From the NCBI GenBank assembly GCA_002342065.1, contig DDPF01000003.1, positions 62,001-126,000 on the forward strand: a stretch of 64,000 bases of DNA, read 5' to 3'. Shown here one piece after another: positions 1-8,182 of the stretch. Numbering within the stretch: position 1 is the first letter of the stretch; the number at the start of each line of letters is the position of its first letter. The notes under the pieces are model-generated. The model was not told the DNA's origin, ran no database searches, and saw only the letters and a list, made by a program, of their open reading frames with translations. A program made the translations under genes and the position numbers. This DNA comes from Bacteroidetes bacterium UBA2475. GTDB taxonomy: Bacteria; Bacteroidota; Bacteroidia; B-17B0; Aurantibacillaceae.

Positions 1-395
1 TAGTTGTTTCCGGCTCTACTGAAGGAATCAATATTGCCTGCGAAAAATTAAAAGCCGCCGGCGCCAAACGCGCTCTGGTATTGCCTGTTGGCGGTGCTTT
101 TCACTCGCCTTTAATGGAACCTGCACGCATTGAGTTAGAAGCTGCCATTACCGCTACTCACTTTAACTACCCTATTTGCCCTGTTTACCAAAATGTAACA
201 GCAAATGCGGTATCAGATCCTAAACAAATACAGCAAAATTTGGTTGCTCAGTTAACTGCACCGGTTAAATGGACACAATCCGTTCAACAAATGGTGGCAG
301 ATGGCGCTACTCAATTTATTGAAGTGGGTCCGGGTAAAGTTTTACAAGGACTGGTTAAAAAAATAAGCGGCACATCGGAAGCCGTTAGCGTATAG
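1..395 (+). CDS. fabD: Malonyl CoA-acyl carrier protein transacylase, C-terminal part (5' end outside window)
   Basis: FabD moves the malonyl group from CoA to acyl carrier protein in type II fatty acid synthesis in the cytoplasm. The frame is open from base 3 to a TAG at 393-395, giving about 130 residues. The visible part carries the family motif GAFHSPLM, with the His of the catalytic Ser-His dyad, then a PVKWTQSVQ segment and the C-terminal EVGPGKVLQGLVKKI motif. The active-site Ser motif (GxSxG) lies upstream of the window. The TTG at 81 is internal, because homologous sequence continues upstream of it (VVSGSTEG, then GAKRALVLPVGG). Identification is firm. Confidence 0.95.
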   Translation, partial: VVSGSTEGINIACEKLKAAGAKRALVLPVGGAFHSPLMEPARIELEAAITATHFNYPICPVYQNVTANAVSDPKQIQQNLVAQLTAPVKWTQSVQQMVADGATQFIEVGPGKVLQGLVKKISGTSEAVSV

Positions 396-397
396 GG

Positions 398-492
398 ATG
401 TTAGATTTTAAATGATAAATTTTAAATTGGAAAAAATGCCTAGGTTATTTTTACCAAAAAGGGATTATAAATTTTAAATTATAGATTATAAA
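398..492. repeat. AT-rich degenerate repeat between fabD and the next gene
   Basis: The gap contains variants of a short unit (ATTTTAAATT, GATTATAAATT) at least four times, running up to the TTG start of the next gene. It resembles low-complexity spacers common between genes of AT-rich Bacteroidota. No hairpin terminator for fabD is visible. Any promoter for the next gene must lie in this stretch. Confidence 0.35.
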
Positions 493-1227
493 TTGAAAAA
501 GGTACTTATATTATTTTTACTGATCTGCTTACAAAAAGCAAACGCACAATTCTTCAGAGGTTTTGGCATCTTTGGTGCTGTTAACCACTCTTGTCATTAT
601 TACAAGAACACTAACGAAGACCGCCGCGATTACGACCCCGTAAATTATCAAAATAATATTACCGACTATTATCCACGAAGTCATATCTCGCGCGAATACT
701 TTAGTTGGGGTGCGGGCATATTTGCCGAATTTTTACGTTACGATAATGTACGCTGGCAAACCGAATTAGAATACACACACAAAGGCGCAAAAGAAAAAGA
801 ATTGCTCGACCCTATGAATGGCACTCGCGCAGGTTCTTTTTCTACCAACAAATACACTTACATACAGTGGAACAATTATTTGAAATTTTATTCTCCTCTT
901 GGTCTTTCATCACGTTTTTATTTAATGCCAGGTGTTAAGCTCGATTATTTATTTAACTCAAGCATTAGCGCTTACGGCCCATTTGCAGGTTCTTTTCCTA
1001 AGATATTTTTTAGCGGTGTTGTTGGTTTGGGTTACGAATTTCCTATCTTAAAAAAGATCTCGGCCTTTGTAGAATACCACTGGAACCCCGATATCATCTC
1101 GCACCGCAAGGATGGTACAAAATTCCGTAACCGCACATTTGAATTACGCGTTGGCTTAATTTACCGCCCACGCAAAAAAAGTATTGACGATTGCAACGCG
1201 CCACGATATAATGGCCCGGCTTATTAA
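493..1227 (+). CDS. Secreted beta-barrel-like outer membrane protein of unknown function
   Basis: Residues 1-18 form a signal peptide (MKKVLILFLLICLQKANA, cleavage before QFF). The mature part alternates aromatic and polar residues (YTYIQWNNYLKFYSPLG, FYLMPGVKLDYLF, ISAFVEYHWNPD, FELRVGLIYRPR) and resembles the small porin-like or PorT-like beta-barrels of Bacteroidota. The start is a TTG at 493; no in-frame ATG gives a complete signal peptide. A short basic tail follows the last strand. The specific role is unknown; location in the outer membrane is inferred from strand pattern and signal peptide. Confidence 0.7.
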   Translation: MKKVLILFLLICLQKANAQFFRGFGIFGAVNHSCHYYKNTNEDRRDYDPVNYQNNITDYYPRSHISREYFSWGAGIFAEFLRYDNVRWQTELEYTHKGAKEKELLDPMNGTRAGSFSTNKYTYIQWNNYLKFYSPLGLSSRFYLMPGVKLDYLFNSSISAYGPFAGSFPKIFFSGVVGLGYEFPILKKISAFVEYHWNPDIISHRKDGTKFRNRTFELRVGLIYRPRKKSIDDCNAPRYNGPAY

Positions 1228-1254
1228 TTTAACTGTTAGTAATTTTTAGAAATT

Positions 1255-2472
1255 ATGGTAATGACAAAAGACGTTTTATTTTCTTTAACCAAAGGGGCCT
1301 TTGCGCCGCAGGAAGAAATGTTGGAAGTAGCGCGCAAAAAAGGAAAACTCTACATAGGCATCCCTAAAGAAATTGCCTTCCAGGAAAACCGCGTGGCCCT
1401 GGTGCCCGATGCTGTTGCCTTGTTAGTTAATAACGGTCACCGCATTGTTATAGAAACAGGCGCAGGTAAAACTGCCAACTTTGAAGACAGCGATTACAGC
1501 GAAGCCGGTGCAGAGATCGTTCTCTCAGCAAGCGACGTTTATAAAGCAGATGTGATCTTTAAAATTGCACCGCCTACCATTGAAGAAATTGAAATGATGC
1601 AACCTAAACAAACGTTGTTTAGTGCTTTGCAATTAACCGTGCAACCACAGGATTTTTTAAAGAAACTGATATCCAAAAAATTAAATTGCGTAGCCTTTGA
1701 TCTTATTATTGATGAGGCCGGCATCTTTCCTGTTATACGCGCCATGGGCGAAATTGCAGGCGGTGCCAGTATATTAATTGCAGCAGAATTATTAAGCAAC
1801 GTAAACAACGGTGTTGGCGCTATATTAGGTGGCATTAGTGGCATCTCGCCTACCGAAGTTATTATTATTGGTGCAGGTACTGTTGGCGAATTTGCAGCCC
1901 GTGCCGCAATTGGTTTGGGTGCAAGTGTAAAAGTATTTGATAACAGCACCTCGCGTTTGCGCCGTTTGCAAAACCAATTGGGCAGCCGTGTATTTACTTC
2001 TGTTATTGTACCAAAGGTGTTAGAAAAACATTTAAAAACAGCCGACGTGGCCATTGGCGCCCTGCGCGCTACGCGTGGCCGCACACCTTGTGTGGTGACT
2101 GAAAATATGGTAGGCGAAATGAAGACCGGCTCTGTAATTATTGATGTAAGTATTGACCAGGGCGGCGTGTTTGAAACCTCGCATGTTACCAACCATACCA
2201 AACCGGTGTTTAGAAAACATGGCGTTATACATTACTGCGTACCCAATATTAACAGCCGCGTGGCGCGTACTGCCTCTTACGCATTAAGCAACATCTTCTC
2301 ACAAATTATTTTAAATATGGGCGACGAAGGTGGCTTTGACAGCATAGTGCGTAAAGACCCAGGCCTGCGCAACGGCGTATATATTTACAATGGCATTTTA
2401 ACCAACCAGTTTTTAGGCGAAGCCTTTAACCTGCCATTTAAAGATATTAATTTGTTGATGGCGGCGATATAA
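1255..2472 (+). CDS. ald: Alanine dehydrogenase
   Basis: Predicted to catalyse NAD-dependent oxidative deamination of L-alanine to pyruvate and ammonia. The N-terminal AlaDh/PNT domain starts at about residue 31 with the signature KLYIGIPKEIAFQENRVALVP. The Rossmann NAD-binding motif VIIIGAGTVGEFAAR lies at about residues 202-216, followed by an acidic strand end (VKVFDN). At 405 residues it has roughly 30 extra N-terminal residues compared with Bacillus-type Ald, as in other Bacteroidota. The related transhydrogenase alpha subunit shares the fold but usually has a membrane tail, which is missing here. The start could be ATG 1255 or ATG 1261. It stops 2 bp from the convergent lipoprotein gene. 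Confidence 0.88.
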   Translation: MVMTKDVLFSLTKGAFAPQEEMLEVARKKGKLYIGIPKEIAFQENRVALVPDAVALLVNNGHRIVIETGAGKTANFEDSDYSEAGAEIVLSASDVYKADVIFKIAPPTIEEIEMMQPKQTLFSALQLTVQPQDFLKKLISKKLNCVAFDLIIDEAGIFPVIRAMGEIAGGASILIAAELLSNVNNGVGAILGGISGISPTEVIIIGAGTVGEFAARAAIGLGASVKVFDNSTSRLRRLQNQLGSRVFTSVIVPKVLEKHLKTADVAIGALRATRGRTPCVVTENMVGEMKTGSVIIDVSIDQGGVFETSHVTNHTKPVFRKHGVIHYCVPNINSRVARTASYALSNIFSQIILNMGDEGGFDSIVRKDPGLRNGVYIYNGILTNQFLGEAFNLPFKDINLLMAAI

Positions 2473-2473
2473 T

Positions 2474-2794
2474 TTATTCGATTATTCTTTCCTCATTACA
2501 TTCATCAACAGGTATCTGGTAAGTAACCTGTGAGGTTTGAAAAAACGCATCCACTGTAGATTCTGTACTACTAAATATCGTGTTCCTTATTTTTATATGA
2601 CCAACTGCCGTGCATGCACTTTGCCCGGGAGGAAGTATTTCATTATAGGAATTACATCCCCAACAATAACGGATCGTATCGGGACTGCGATTAATTACAC
2701 ATAATGTTGCATCGCAATCAACATTCTTTTTTTTATTACAGGCAACATTCAATAAGCAAATTGCGAAAAAAAATAATGGGAAAAATAATTTCAT
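2474..2794 (-). CDS. Small cysteine-rich lipoprotein, function unknown
   Basis: A type II signal peptide with lipobox LNVAC puts the lipid-modified Cys at residue 19, followed by NKKK. The 87-residue mature part contains six further cysteines (CDATLC, CWGC and two more), which suggests disulfide bonding in the periplasm or on the surface. No family recognised. It converges on ald with only 1 bp between the stop codons, so transcription of the two genes may interfere. Confidence 0.7.
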   Translation of the reverse strand: MKLFFPLFFFAICLLNVACNKKKNVDCDATLCVINRSPDTIRYCWGCNSYNEILPPGQSACTAVGHIKIRNTIFSSTESTVDAFFQTSQVTYQIPVDECNEERIIE

Positions 2795-2987
2795 GTTTTG
2801 TTTTTTCTAAATATATGGAATATTTAGGGCGGCTTTGTGCGGCGGCAGAACTTTTCTTTAATAGAAATTCCTTAATGTTCCTTTTTGTCACTTTTGACGC
2901 TCAGGGCAAATATGCAGTGCATATTTGAGCCGAGTTGTGTGAAGCAAGCGCACGTGCTGGCTCAATGCTTTGCATTGCCCCTAGTTA

Positions 2988-3069
2988 GCGCGGATTTGTA
3001 ATCCGTGCTTAATTTCGCAAAAGAGTTATAACCATAACGGAATTAGGCGCACGGATTACAAATCCGTGC
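2988..3069. repeat. Nested palindromic intergenic repeat (CGGATTTGTAATCCG type)
   Basis: Left arm 2988-3017 and right arm about 3037-3069 are reverse complements with a few differences. Each arm contains the core CGGATTTGTAATCCG or its complement, itself a small palindrome, and the pairing continues into TAATTTCG versus TAATTCCG. The loop is about 20 bases. The structure recalls REP-like hairpin repeats. The flanking 2795-2987 contains other short inverted repeats and no convincing gene; the whole gap to 3183 seems repeat-derived apart from the promoter of the next gene. Confidence 0.75.
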
Positions 3070-3183
3070 ATGCAGCACAAAAACAATATACCCATCGCTG
3101 GATATTTAAAACAACCCTCTTCCTTTCTATGTTTCCCCGCTGGCACAAGGTTTGCCTCTTAGATAATATTAAAACATATTATC

Positions 3184-3636
3184 ATGAGAACTCTAATTAA
3201 ATTAGCCTTTTTTGCAGCAACAGTAGGCCTTGGCTTTACAGCCTGCACTAAAGACAACAGCACTGCCCCGCAACCCACAACCATTACAGGTAATATTACC
3301 CCATCTTTAACCGATGGCGGCACCTGGCGCGTTGGCTTTTTTAGCGATAACGGCCTAAATAAAACAAGTGCTTACCAGGATTTTGTTCTTACGTTCAGCA
3401 AAACGGGTAATGTAATGGCCACAAATACCTACACAACTTATAGCGGTACCTGGTCAAGTAAAGGTACTGATCGCTTAACACTTACTATTGATTTTGTAAA
3501 CCAGGGTGCCTTTACAGATCTTACGCATGAGTGGCTGGTATTGCAACAAGCTGATACTCAAATTAGCCTGTCAAACATTAGTAAAGGCAAAACCGAAGTA
3601 GATTATTTAACGCTTAACAAAAATTTAATAAAATAA
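3184..3636 (+). CDS. Lipoprotein, lipocalin-like; first of a tandem paralogous pair
   Basis: Lipoprotein signal peptide with Cys 21 (GLGFTAC, then TKDN). The mature part begins with a disordered Ser/Thr/Pro stretch, then has a lipocalin-like strand pattern: GGTWRVGFFSD, DFVLTFSKTGNVMA, YSGTWSSK, then DRLTLTIDF and EWLVLQQADTQISL. The next gene encodes the same layout at low identity (W-V-F, F-F-G-V, SG-W-S, L-L-L-F, W-V-Q-T-I-L), so the two arose by duplication. Two bases separate this stop from the next start, indicating co-transcription. Ligand unknown. Confidence 0.72.
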   Translation: MRTLIKLAFFAATVGLGFTACTKDNSTAPQPTTITGNITPSLTDGGTWRVGFFSDNGLNKTSAYQDFVLTFSKTGNVMATNTYTTYSGTWSSKGTDRLTLTIDFVNQGAFTDLTHEWLVLQQADTQISLSNISKGKTEVDYLTLNKNLIK

Positions 3637-3638
3637 AA

Positions 3639-4079
3639 ATGAAACTAATTATACCAATAGCTGCTCTTGCATTACTATTTACCTTTACCCTTTGCAAAAA
3701 AGATTCTGCATCTTCGCCCACAGTTGTTGCGGCTAACAACTCAAGCATTAATCACAACATAACACAAGGTGCCTGGAAGGTAATTGAATTTACGGAAGAT
3801 GAAACCAACAAAACAGATCATTATTTTGGTTACGAGTTTCGTTTTAATAATAATGGCACCGTTGATGCTTTTAGTTTAACAAATACTATTAGCGGTAATT
3901 GGAGTACCAAAACCGACAGCGGTTATTTAAAACTAGATCTTAAATTTAGTAATAGTACTTTTTTTAAAGAGTTGAACGAAGACTGGCAGGTGATTACACA
4001 AACCGCCACAAAAATAAAATTATTGGATGTAAGTGGCAATGATGGTAAAGCAAGTTATTTAACCTTCGAGAGACTGTGA
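3639..4079 (+). CDS. Lipoprotein, lipocalin-like; second of a tandem paralogous pair
   Basis: Lipoprotein signal peptide with Cys 19 (FTFTLC, then KKDS). It shares the order of motifs of its upstream neighbour: GAWKVIEFTED, YEFRFNNNGTVDAFS, ISGNWSTK, LKLDLKFSNS, EDWQVITQTATKIKLL. The fold is probably a small beta-barrel of lipocalin type, anchored to the outer or inner membrane. It follows the paralog by 2 bp. Dispersed repeats begin immediately after its TGA. Confidence 0.7.
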   Translation: MKLIIPIAALALLFTFTLCKKDSASSPTVVAANNSSINHNITQGAWKVIEFTEDETNKTDHYFGYEFRFNNNGTVDAFSLTNTISGNWSTKTDSGYLKLDLKFSNSTFFKELNEDWQVITQTATKIKLLDVSGNDGKASYLTFERL

Positions 4080-4240
4080 ACTGATGGCACGCTGATAAAC
4101 GCAGATTTATATGATCAAATATGATTAGAACATATTTTTAAAAAGATCTGCGCTAATCATAAAAATCAGCGTCATCTGCGTTCTATCTTTTTCTTTAAAA
4201 ATCCGCGCCAATCATAACAATCAGCGTCATCTGCGTTCCC
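4080..4240. repeat. Dispersed intergenic repeat (GGAACGCAGATGACGCTGAT family), two tandem copies
   Basis: Two direct copies of about 45 bp, each reading roughly CGC(T/C)AATCATAA(A/C)AATCAGCG followed by TCATCTGCGTTC, occur near 4148-4185 and 4203-4240. A complementary segment (ACGCTGATAAACGCAGATTT) at about 4088-4108 can pair with them. Related copies are at about 6376-6430 and 13875-13969. The block fills the gap between two convergent genes, ends exactly at the stop of the phosphatase gene, and holds no reading frame of note. Confidence 0.7.
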
Positions 4241-6337
4241 TCAAACTTTAATACCAATTAAAAGCACATCGTCCACTTGTTCGAGGTCGCCTTTCCAACT
4301 ATTAAAACTTTTGCTTAAGATCTCAGCTTGTTGCGCCATAGGTTGATGAATATTTTCAATTAAAAGATCTTCTAGTTGTTTGTACTTATATTTTTTTCCT
4401 TTAGGTCCGCCAAACTGGTCTGGTAAACCATCGGTAAATATATACACAACATCGCCTTTTTGCAGATCAATTGTACGCAAGGTAAAAGGCGTTTCATCTT
4501 GTGGCGATTTTCCTACAGGCATTTTATCGGCCGCACAAAGCACCAACTCTTTATTGCGCACAATGTAAAACGAATTGTTGGCCGCGGCATACTCCAGTTT
4601 ATTATTTTCGAAGTCAAAAGCACATAAGATACAATCCATACCATCTTTACTTTCTATATCACTTCCTTCGGGATTAAGCGCGTGAATAATTTCTTTACGG
4701 ATATTGTTTAAGATCTTATCGGGGCTGCCAATTTTTTTTTCGTTAATGGTCTCGTTCAATTTACTAATGTTAAGCAAACTCATAAACGCACCCGGCACAC
4801 CATGCCCTGTGCAATCGGCAGCTATGAGGTAAAACTTATTGTCAAAATTTGCAGCCCAGTAAAAATCGCCGCTTACAATATCTTTTGGCTGGTAATACAC
4901 AAAATAATCTTTTAAGTTCTTGTTCAATACAGTTTCGCCGGCCAATAAAGCACGCTGAATTCTTTTTGCGTAATGAATAGAGTCTGAAACTTCTTTGTTC
5001 TTTTCTTCCAAAAGTTCTTTTTGTTCTTCTACTTCTTTTTTCTGTGCTTCAATAATAGCATTGGCTTTATTTTTAATTCGGTAACTGCGGTATATCAATC
5101 CCGACAATAAAAAAACAATAATAAAACCAATAATGAAATAATTACGCTGCGTGGCTTGCTCCTGGGCTTTTGCAGATTGCGTTACAATTTCAGCGTCTTT
5201 TTTTATTAGCTCTTTGTCTTTTTTCTCGGTCTCGTATTTAGTATTCATTTCTGCCATCACCTTATTATTATCTATACTAAACAACGAGTCTTTTAAATTG
5301 GCATACAGCACATGAAATTCGTATGCGGTTTTAAAATCTTTTGCCTGGTAATATAATTTAGCTAAGCCTTCGTACGATTGCTGCACCCTAAAATGTTCTT
5401 CGAGCTCCTTCGAAATTTCAAGTGCCTGCGTTTTATAATCAAGGGCTTTCATGGTCTGCCCCTGCGCTACATAAATATCTGCAATATTAAAAAGTGTTAC
5501 CAGTAAACCATCCAGGTCGCCATTTTCTTTTTGCATGGCAATGGCTTTTAAATAATAAGGTTCGGCTTTTTTATTATCGCCCATATCGCTAAAAATATTG
5601 GCCATAATAATATACGAGTTGGCTATCTCTTTTTTTCTATCAAGTTGCTGTGCCAGTAAAAGGCCTCGCTGCGCAGTCTTAAGGCCTTCGTCAAATTTAC
5701 CAAGTTCGTAATAAATGCCGGCCATATTATTTAAGGTAGTGCACTGTATTATACTATCATTCAACTCCTCCGTTATTTTAAGGTTCTTACCATAAAACTC
5801 TAAGGCTTTTTGGCGGTTGCCCTGGTAATAATATACAGAGGCAATACCACTTAGATTGTAAGACATGTGTCTTTTACTGCCAATACTCTCTGATATTCGT
5901 AAGCCGTTTAAAAAAGAGGCCAGCGCTTTAGAGTAATTTCCTTTTTTTATCCAGGCATTCCCCAGGTTGCGGTGCGCGGCCACTAACCATATAGAATCTT
6001 TTAATTCTTCAAATAATACAATAGATTCGTTGCAAAATTTAATAGCGTTACCAATATCGTTACTTATGTTGTATGCAACACCGAGGTAACATTTCGAGCG
6101 TGCAATGCCATCTTTATATTTTAAAGTAGTAGCTATCTTAAGGCCTAACTGCAGGCATTTGATTGAAGTGGGATTGTTCTTGCTACGAAGTGCCCAGCCG
6201 GTATTAACGAGTTTATTTACTTTAGCGGTATCGTCCGGCCAAAGATTTATAGCACGCAAAAGAGAGTCACCTGTGTTTTGAGAAAATAAAAAACAGGGAG
6301 CTAAAAAAATAAAAAATAAGAAGATGTAGTTTTTCAC
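4241..6337 (-). CDS. TPR sensor with SpoIIE-type PP2C serine phosphatase domain
   Basis: Order of parts in 698 residues: signal peptide 1-19; tetratricopeptide repeats about 40-350, presumably periplasmic; a membrane segment about 399-417 (NYFIIGFIIVFLLSGLIY); a coiled coil about 425-460; and a SpoIIE/PP2C phosphatase domain about 475-698. The phosphatase signatures are SGDFYWAA, DCTGHGVPGAFMS and FTDGLPDQFGG, with the metal-binding Asp residues present. By analogy with SpoIIE and RsbU/RsbP it would dephosphorylate a phospho-Ser/Thr on a cytoplasmic partner such as a STAS-domain protein; the partner is unknown. A second SpoIIE protein, at 46.7-48.5 kb, shares the catalytic domain but not the sensor. 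It stands alone, convergent with the lipoprotein pair. Confidence 0.88.
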   Translation of the reverse strand: MKNYIFLFFIFLAPCFLFSQNTGDSLLRAINLWPDDTAKVNKLVNTGWALRSKNNPTSIKCLQLGLKIATTLKYKDGIARSKCYLGVAYNISNDIGNAIKFCNESIVLFEELKDSIWLVAAHRNLGNAWIKKGNYSKALASFLNGLRISESIGSKRHMSYNLSGIASVYYYQGNRQKALEFYGKNLKITEELNDSIIQCTTLNNMAGIYYELGKFDEGLKTAQRGLLLAQQLDRKKEIANSYIIMANIFSDMGDNKKAEPYYLKAIAMQKENGDLDGLLVTLFNIADIYVAQGQTMKALDYKTQALEISKELEEHFRVQQSYEGLAKLYYQAKDFKTAYEFHVLYANLKDSLFSIDNNKVMAEMNTKYETEKKDKELIKKDAEIVTQSAKAQEQATQRNYFIIGFIIVFLLSGLIYRSYRIKNKANAIIEAQKKEVEEQKELLEEKNKEVSDSIHYAKRIQRALLAGETVLNKNLKDYFVYYQPKDIVSGDFYWAANFDNKFYLIAADCTGHGVPGAFMSLLNISKLNETINEKKIGSPDKILNNIRKEIIHALNPEGSDIESKDGMDCILCAFDFENNKLEYAAANNSFYIVRNKELVLCAADKMPVGKSPQDETPFTLRTIDLQKGDVVYIFTDGLPDQFGGPKGKKYKYKQLEDLLIENIHQPMAQQAEILSKSFNSWKGDLEQVDDVLLIGIKV

Positions 6338-6375
6338 TACCTTAAATATAATTAATATTATTAATTAAGTTGTAA

Positions 6376-6430
6376 TGGAACGCAAATGACGATCATCGTA
6401 CTGATGGAACGCAGATGACACGGATCAAAC
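6376..6430. repeat. Dispersed intergenic repeat (GGAACGCAGATGACGCTGAT family), partial copies
   Basis: TGGAACGCAAATGACGATCA and, 27 bp later, TGGAACGCAGATGACACGGATC are two partial direct copies of the family also seen at 4.1-4.2 kb and 13.9 kb. They lie between the start of the TPR phosphatase gene and the stop of a small minus-strand gene. Confidence 0.6.
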
Positions 6431-6475
6431 TGGTCTTCACTGATCATTTTTGATCAATCGAATCAACATTCTATT

Positions 6476-6742
6476 TCAAGCCGCAAAGCTCAATACCGCA
6501 TTTCGTTTTTCAATAGCATGTAAATTCTTTTTATTGATCTTATAACCTCTTATATAAGGTATACTATCAATTATCCGGTTGTTAACTTTTGTAACTTCTA
6601 TAAAAAAACCGTCTAAATAATAAACGTAAATTATTTTGCCGTTTTCTATGTAATCTTCTAAAAAAAGTGCTTCGGTCTTTACCACTACTTCCTTTTCCTC
6701 TGTGCTTAACTTAGCGTAATCGTAAATTGTCATTGCTTTCAT
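6476..6742 (-). CDS. Small conserved-looking cytoplasmic protein, function unknown
   Basis: An 88-residue soluble protein with alternating charged and aliphatic residues and no signal peptide. The frame runs back to a TTG at 6757, but the ATG at 6742 (MKAMTIYDYAKLSTEEKE) is the more natural start. The centre (IYVYYLDGFFIEVTKVNNR) looks like a beta-hairpin, and YDYAKLSTEEKE resembles the start of many small Bacteroidota proteins. No family recognised. Confidence 0.55.
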   Translation of the reverse strand: MKAMTIYDYAKLSTEEKEVVVKTEALFLEDYIENGKIIYVYYLDGFFIEVTKVNNRIIDSIPYIRGYKINKKNLHAIEKRNAVLSFAA

Positions 6743-6972
6743 GTTTTGATGATACAAATCTCGGGCATCAATACCCGCCCCACTAGTTCATTGGGTAAAA
6801 ATTACTACAGATGTAAGATTTTATGACTATTTGTTTTAGCTTCAGGTAAAATAAAAGAGAAATGTAATAAAGTGTAATGAGAAACCTAAAAGTAGGTACT
6901 GAATTTATTATTGAATTGGAAATCGAATAATTTGCGTTTTGCAGATGAACAGGGAATGTTTATTTTTATAAA

Positions 6973-7386
6973 GTGAGAAACTCTCAAACTTTATTAAAGA
7001 CCATTTTAAATTATGCTATTGCATTAGTTTGGTTACTAAACGGTTTATTTTGCAAACTCTTGAATTTTGTGCCACGCCACCAGCAAATTGTTGGCCGCAT
7101 TTTGGGAGAAGAACATTCTTTTATTCTTATAAAAATTATAGGTGCTCTTGAAGTGCTGATGGTAGTTTGGATCTTAAGCGGTATAAAAACCCGCCTCTGT
7201 GCCGTTACACAAATACTTATTATTGGCACTATGAACATCATTGAAATAACATTGGCGCCCGACCTGTTGTTATATGGCAAAGTTAACACATTCCCGGCGC
7301 TACTTTTAATGGGCGTTATTTTTATTAACGAATTTTATCTGAGCCACAAAGACACTAAGACTCAAAGTAACACAAAGAATTCTTAG
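6973..7386 (+). CDS. DoxX-like family membrane protein
   Basis: A 137-residue protein with four hydrophobic helices, including LNYAIALVWLLNGLFCKLLN, the helix after the GEEHS loop (LIKIIGALEVLMVVWILSG), TQILIIGTMNIIEITL and FPALLLMGVIFINEFYL. The pattern fits the DoxX-like group of small four-helix membrane proteins. GTG at 6973 is the start. The last 14 or so residues (SHKDTKTQSNTKNS) are encoded by the left arm of a hairpin repeat, so the natural C-terminus may have been replaced. First gene of a likely operon running to 9316. Biochemical role unknown. Confidence 0.75.
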   Translation: MRNSQTLLKTILNYAIALVWLLNGLFCKLLNFVPRHQQIVGRILGEEHSFILIKIIGALEVLMVVWILSGIKTRLCAVTQILIIGTMNIIEITLAPDLLLYGKVNTFPALLLMGVIFINEFYLSHKDTKTQSNTKNS

Positions 7387-7416
7387 TGAAACTTAGTGTC
7401 GTTGTGCCTTCGTGGC
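7343..7416. repeat. Hairpin repeat, CCACAAAGACAC family, overlapping the DoxX-like gene end
   Basis: The arm starting GCCACAAAGACACTAAGA at 7343 is roughly complementary to the arm ending TGTGCCTTCGTGGC at 7416; the 74-bp unit could fold almost end to end. A diverged copy of the same style lies at 46591-46677. The repeat overlaps the last 44 bases of the upstream coding region. Confidence 0.75.
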
Positions 7417-7444
7417 AAACAAATTCGTAACTTAGAATTAAATT

Positions 7445-8182
7445 ATGTTATCGCTTAAAAATCATCCTTTTGCAGTTGAGACTTTTTTTGAGAGTTCGCT
7501 GGTTTTAACCTACGCGGTACCAAAGGAGGAATTAAAACAGTTTATCCCCGAATGTTTGGAGTTGGATACATTTAACGATACTTGGGCTTTTGTAGCAGTG
7601 GCCATGGTGCAAACAAAAGACCTGCGGCCAAAAGGTTTCCCAAAATTTATGGGCAACGATTTTTTTCTTACAGGTTACCGTATTTTTGTGAGATACACCG
7701 ATACACGTGGCAAACGCTTAAGGGGTTTGTATATTATTAAGTCAGAGACCAACAAAAACAAAATGTCTTTTTTCGGAAATATTTTTACGCACTATAATTA
7801 TACCACAACAGATATTACACTTTCTAAAAAAGAAAATATTACGCGCATTACCTCTAAAAGATCGGAACTGGAAGTTGAAGTAAATGCCGAGAAAGAAGAA
7901 GTACAATTGCCACAGCACTCGCCCTTTAACGACTGGAAAGAAGCGCGGCGTTTTGCCGGTCCGCTGCCGTTTACATTTACTTATAACAAAGCAACCAAAG
8001 AAGTATTGATCATTGAAGGCGTGCGCGAGAACTGGACACCCCGCGCTGTAGAAGTTTTAAAACACAAAGTAGGATTTATCAAACAAAAGAATTTTAAAGG
8101 CATTGTTTTGGCCAACGCCTTTATAATTGAGAACATACCCTATTACTGGAAAAAAGGAAAAATAGAAAAATGGAAGGGATAA
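7445..8182 (+). CDS. DUF2071 family protein
   Basis: A 245-residue cytoplasmic protein that starts LKNHPFAVETFFESSLVLTY and continues with PKEELKQFIPECLELDTF, AFVAVAMVQTKDLRPKGFP, FFLTGYRIFVRYTDTRGKRL and RGLYIIKSETNKNKM. This matches the DUF2071 (YqjF-like) family, thought to adopt a beta-rich acetoacetate-decarboxylase-like fold. Its 3' end overlaps the methyltransferase start by 13 bp, so the two are translationally coupled. Function unknown. Confidence 0.75.
   Translation: MLSLKNHPFAVETFFESSLVLTYAVPKEELKQFIPECLELDTFNDTWAFVAVAMVQTKDLRPKGFPKFMGNDFFLTGYRIFVRYTDTRGKRLRGLYIIKSETNKNKMSFFGNIFTHYNYTTTDITLSKKENITRITSKRSELEVEVNAEKEEVQLPQHSPFNDWKEARRFAGPLPFTFTYNKATKEVLIIEGVRENWTPRAVEVLKHKVGFIKQKNFKGIVLANAFIIENIPYYWKKGKIEKWKG

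Noticed and set aside
1539..2201. 220-codon frame on the minus strand inside ald
   Set aside because: Antisense shadow of a well-supported enzyme gene; the composition follows the complement of ald codons.
2704..2928. 74-codon plus-strand frame over the start of the Cys-rich lipoprotein
   Set aside because: Overlaps the signal peptide of a supported gene on the other strand and runs into repeat DNA; no domain or good start context.
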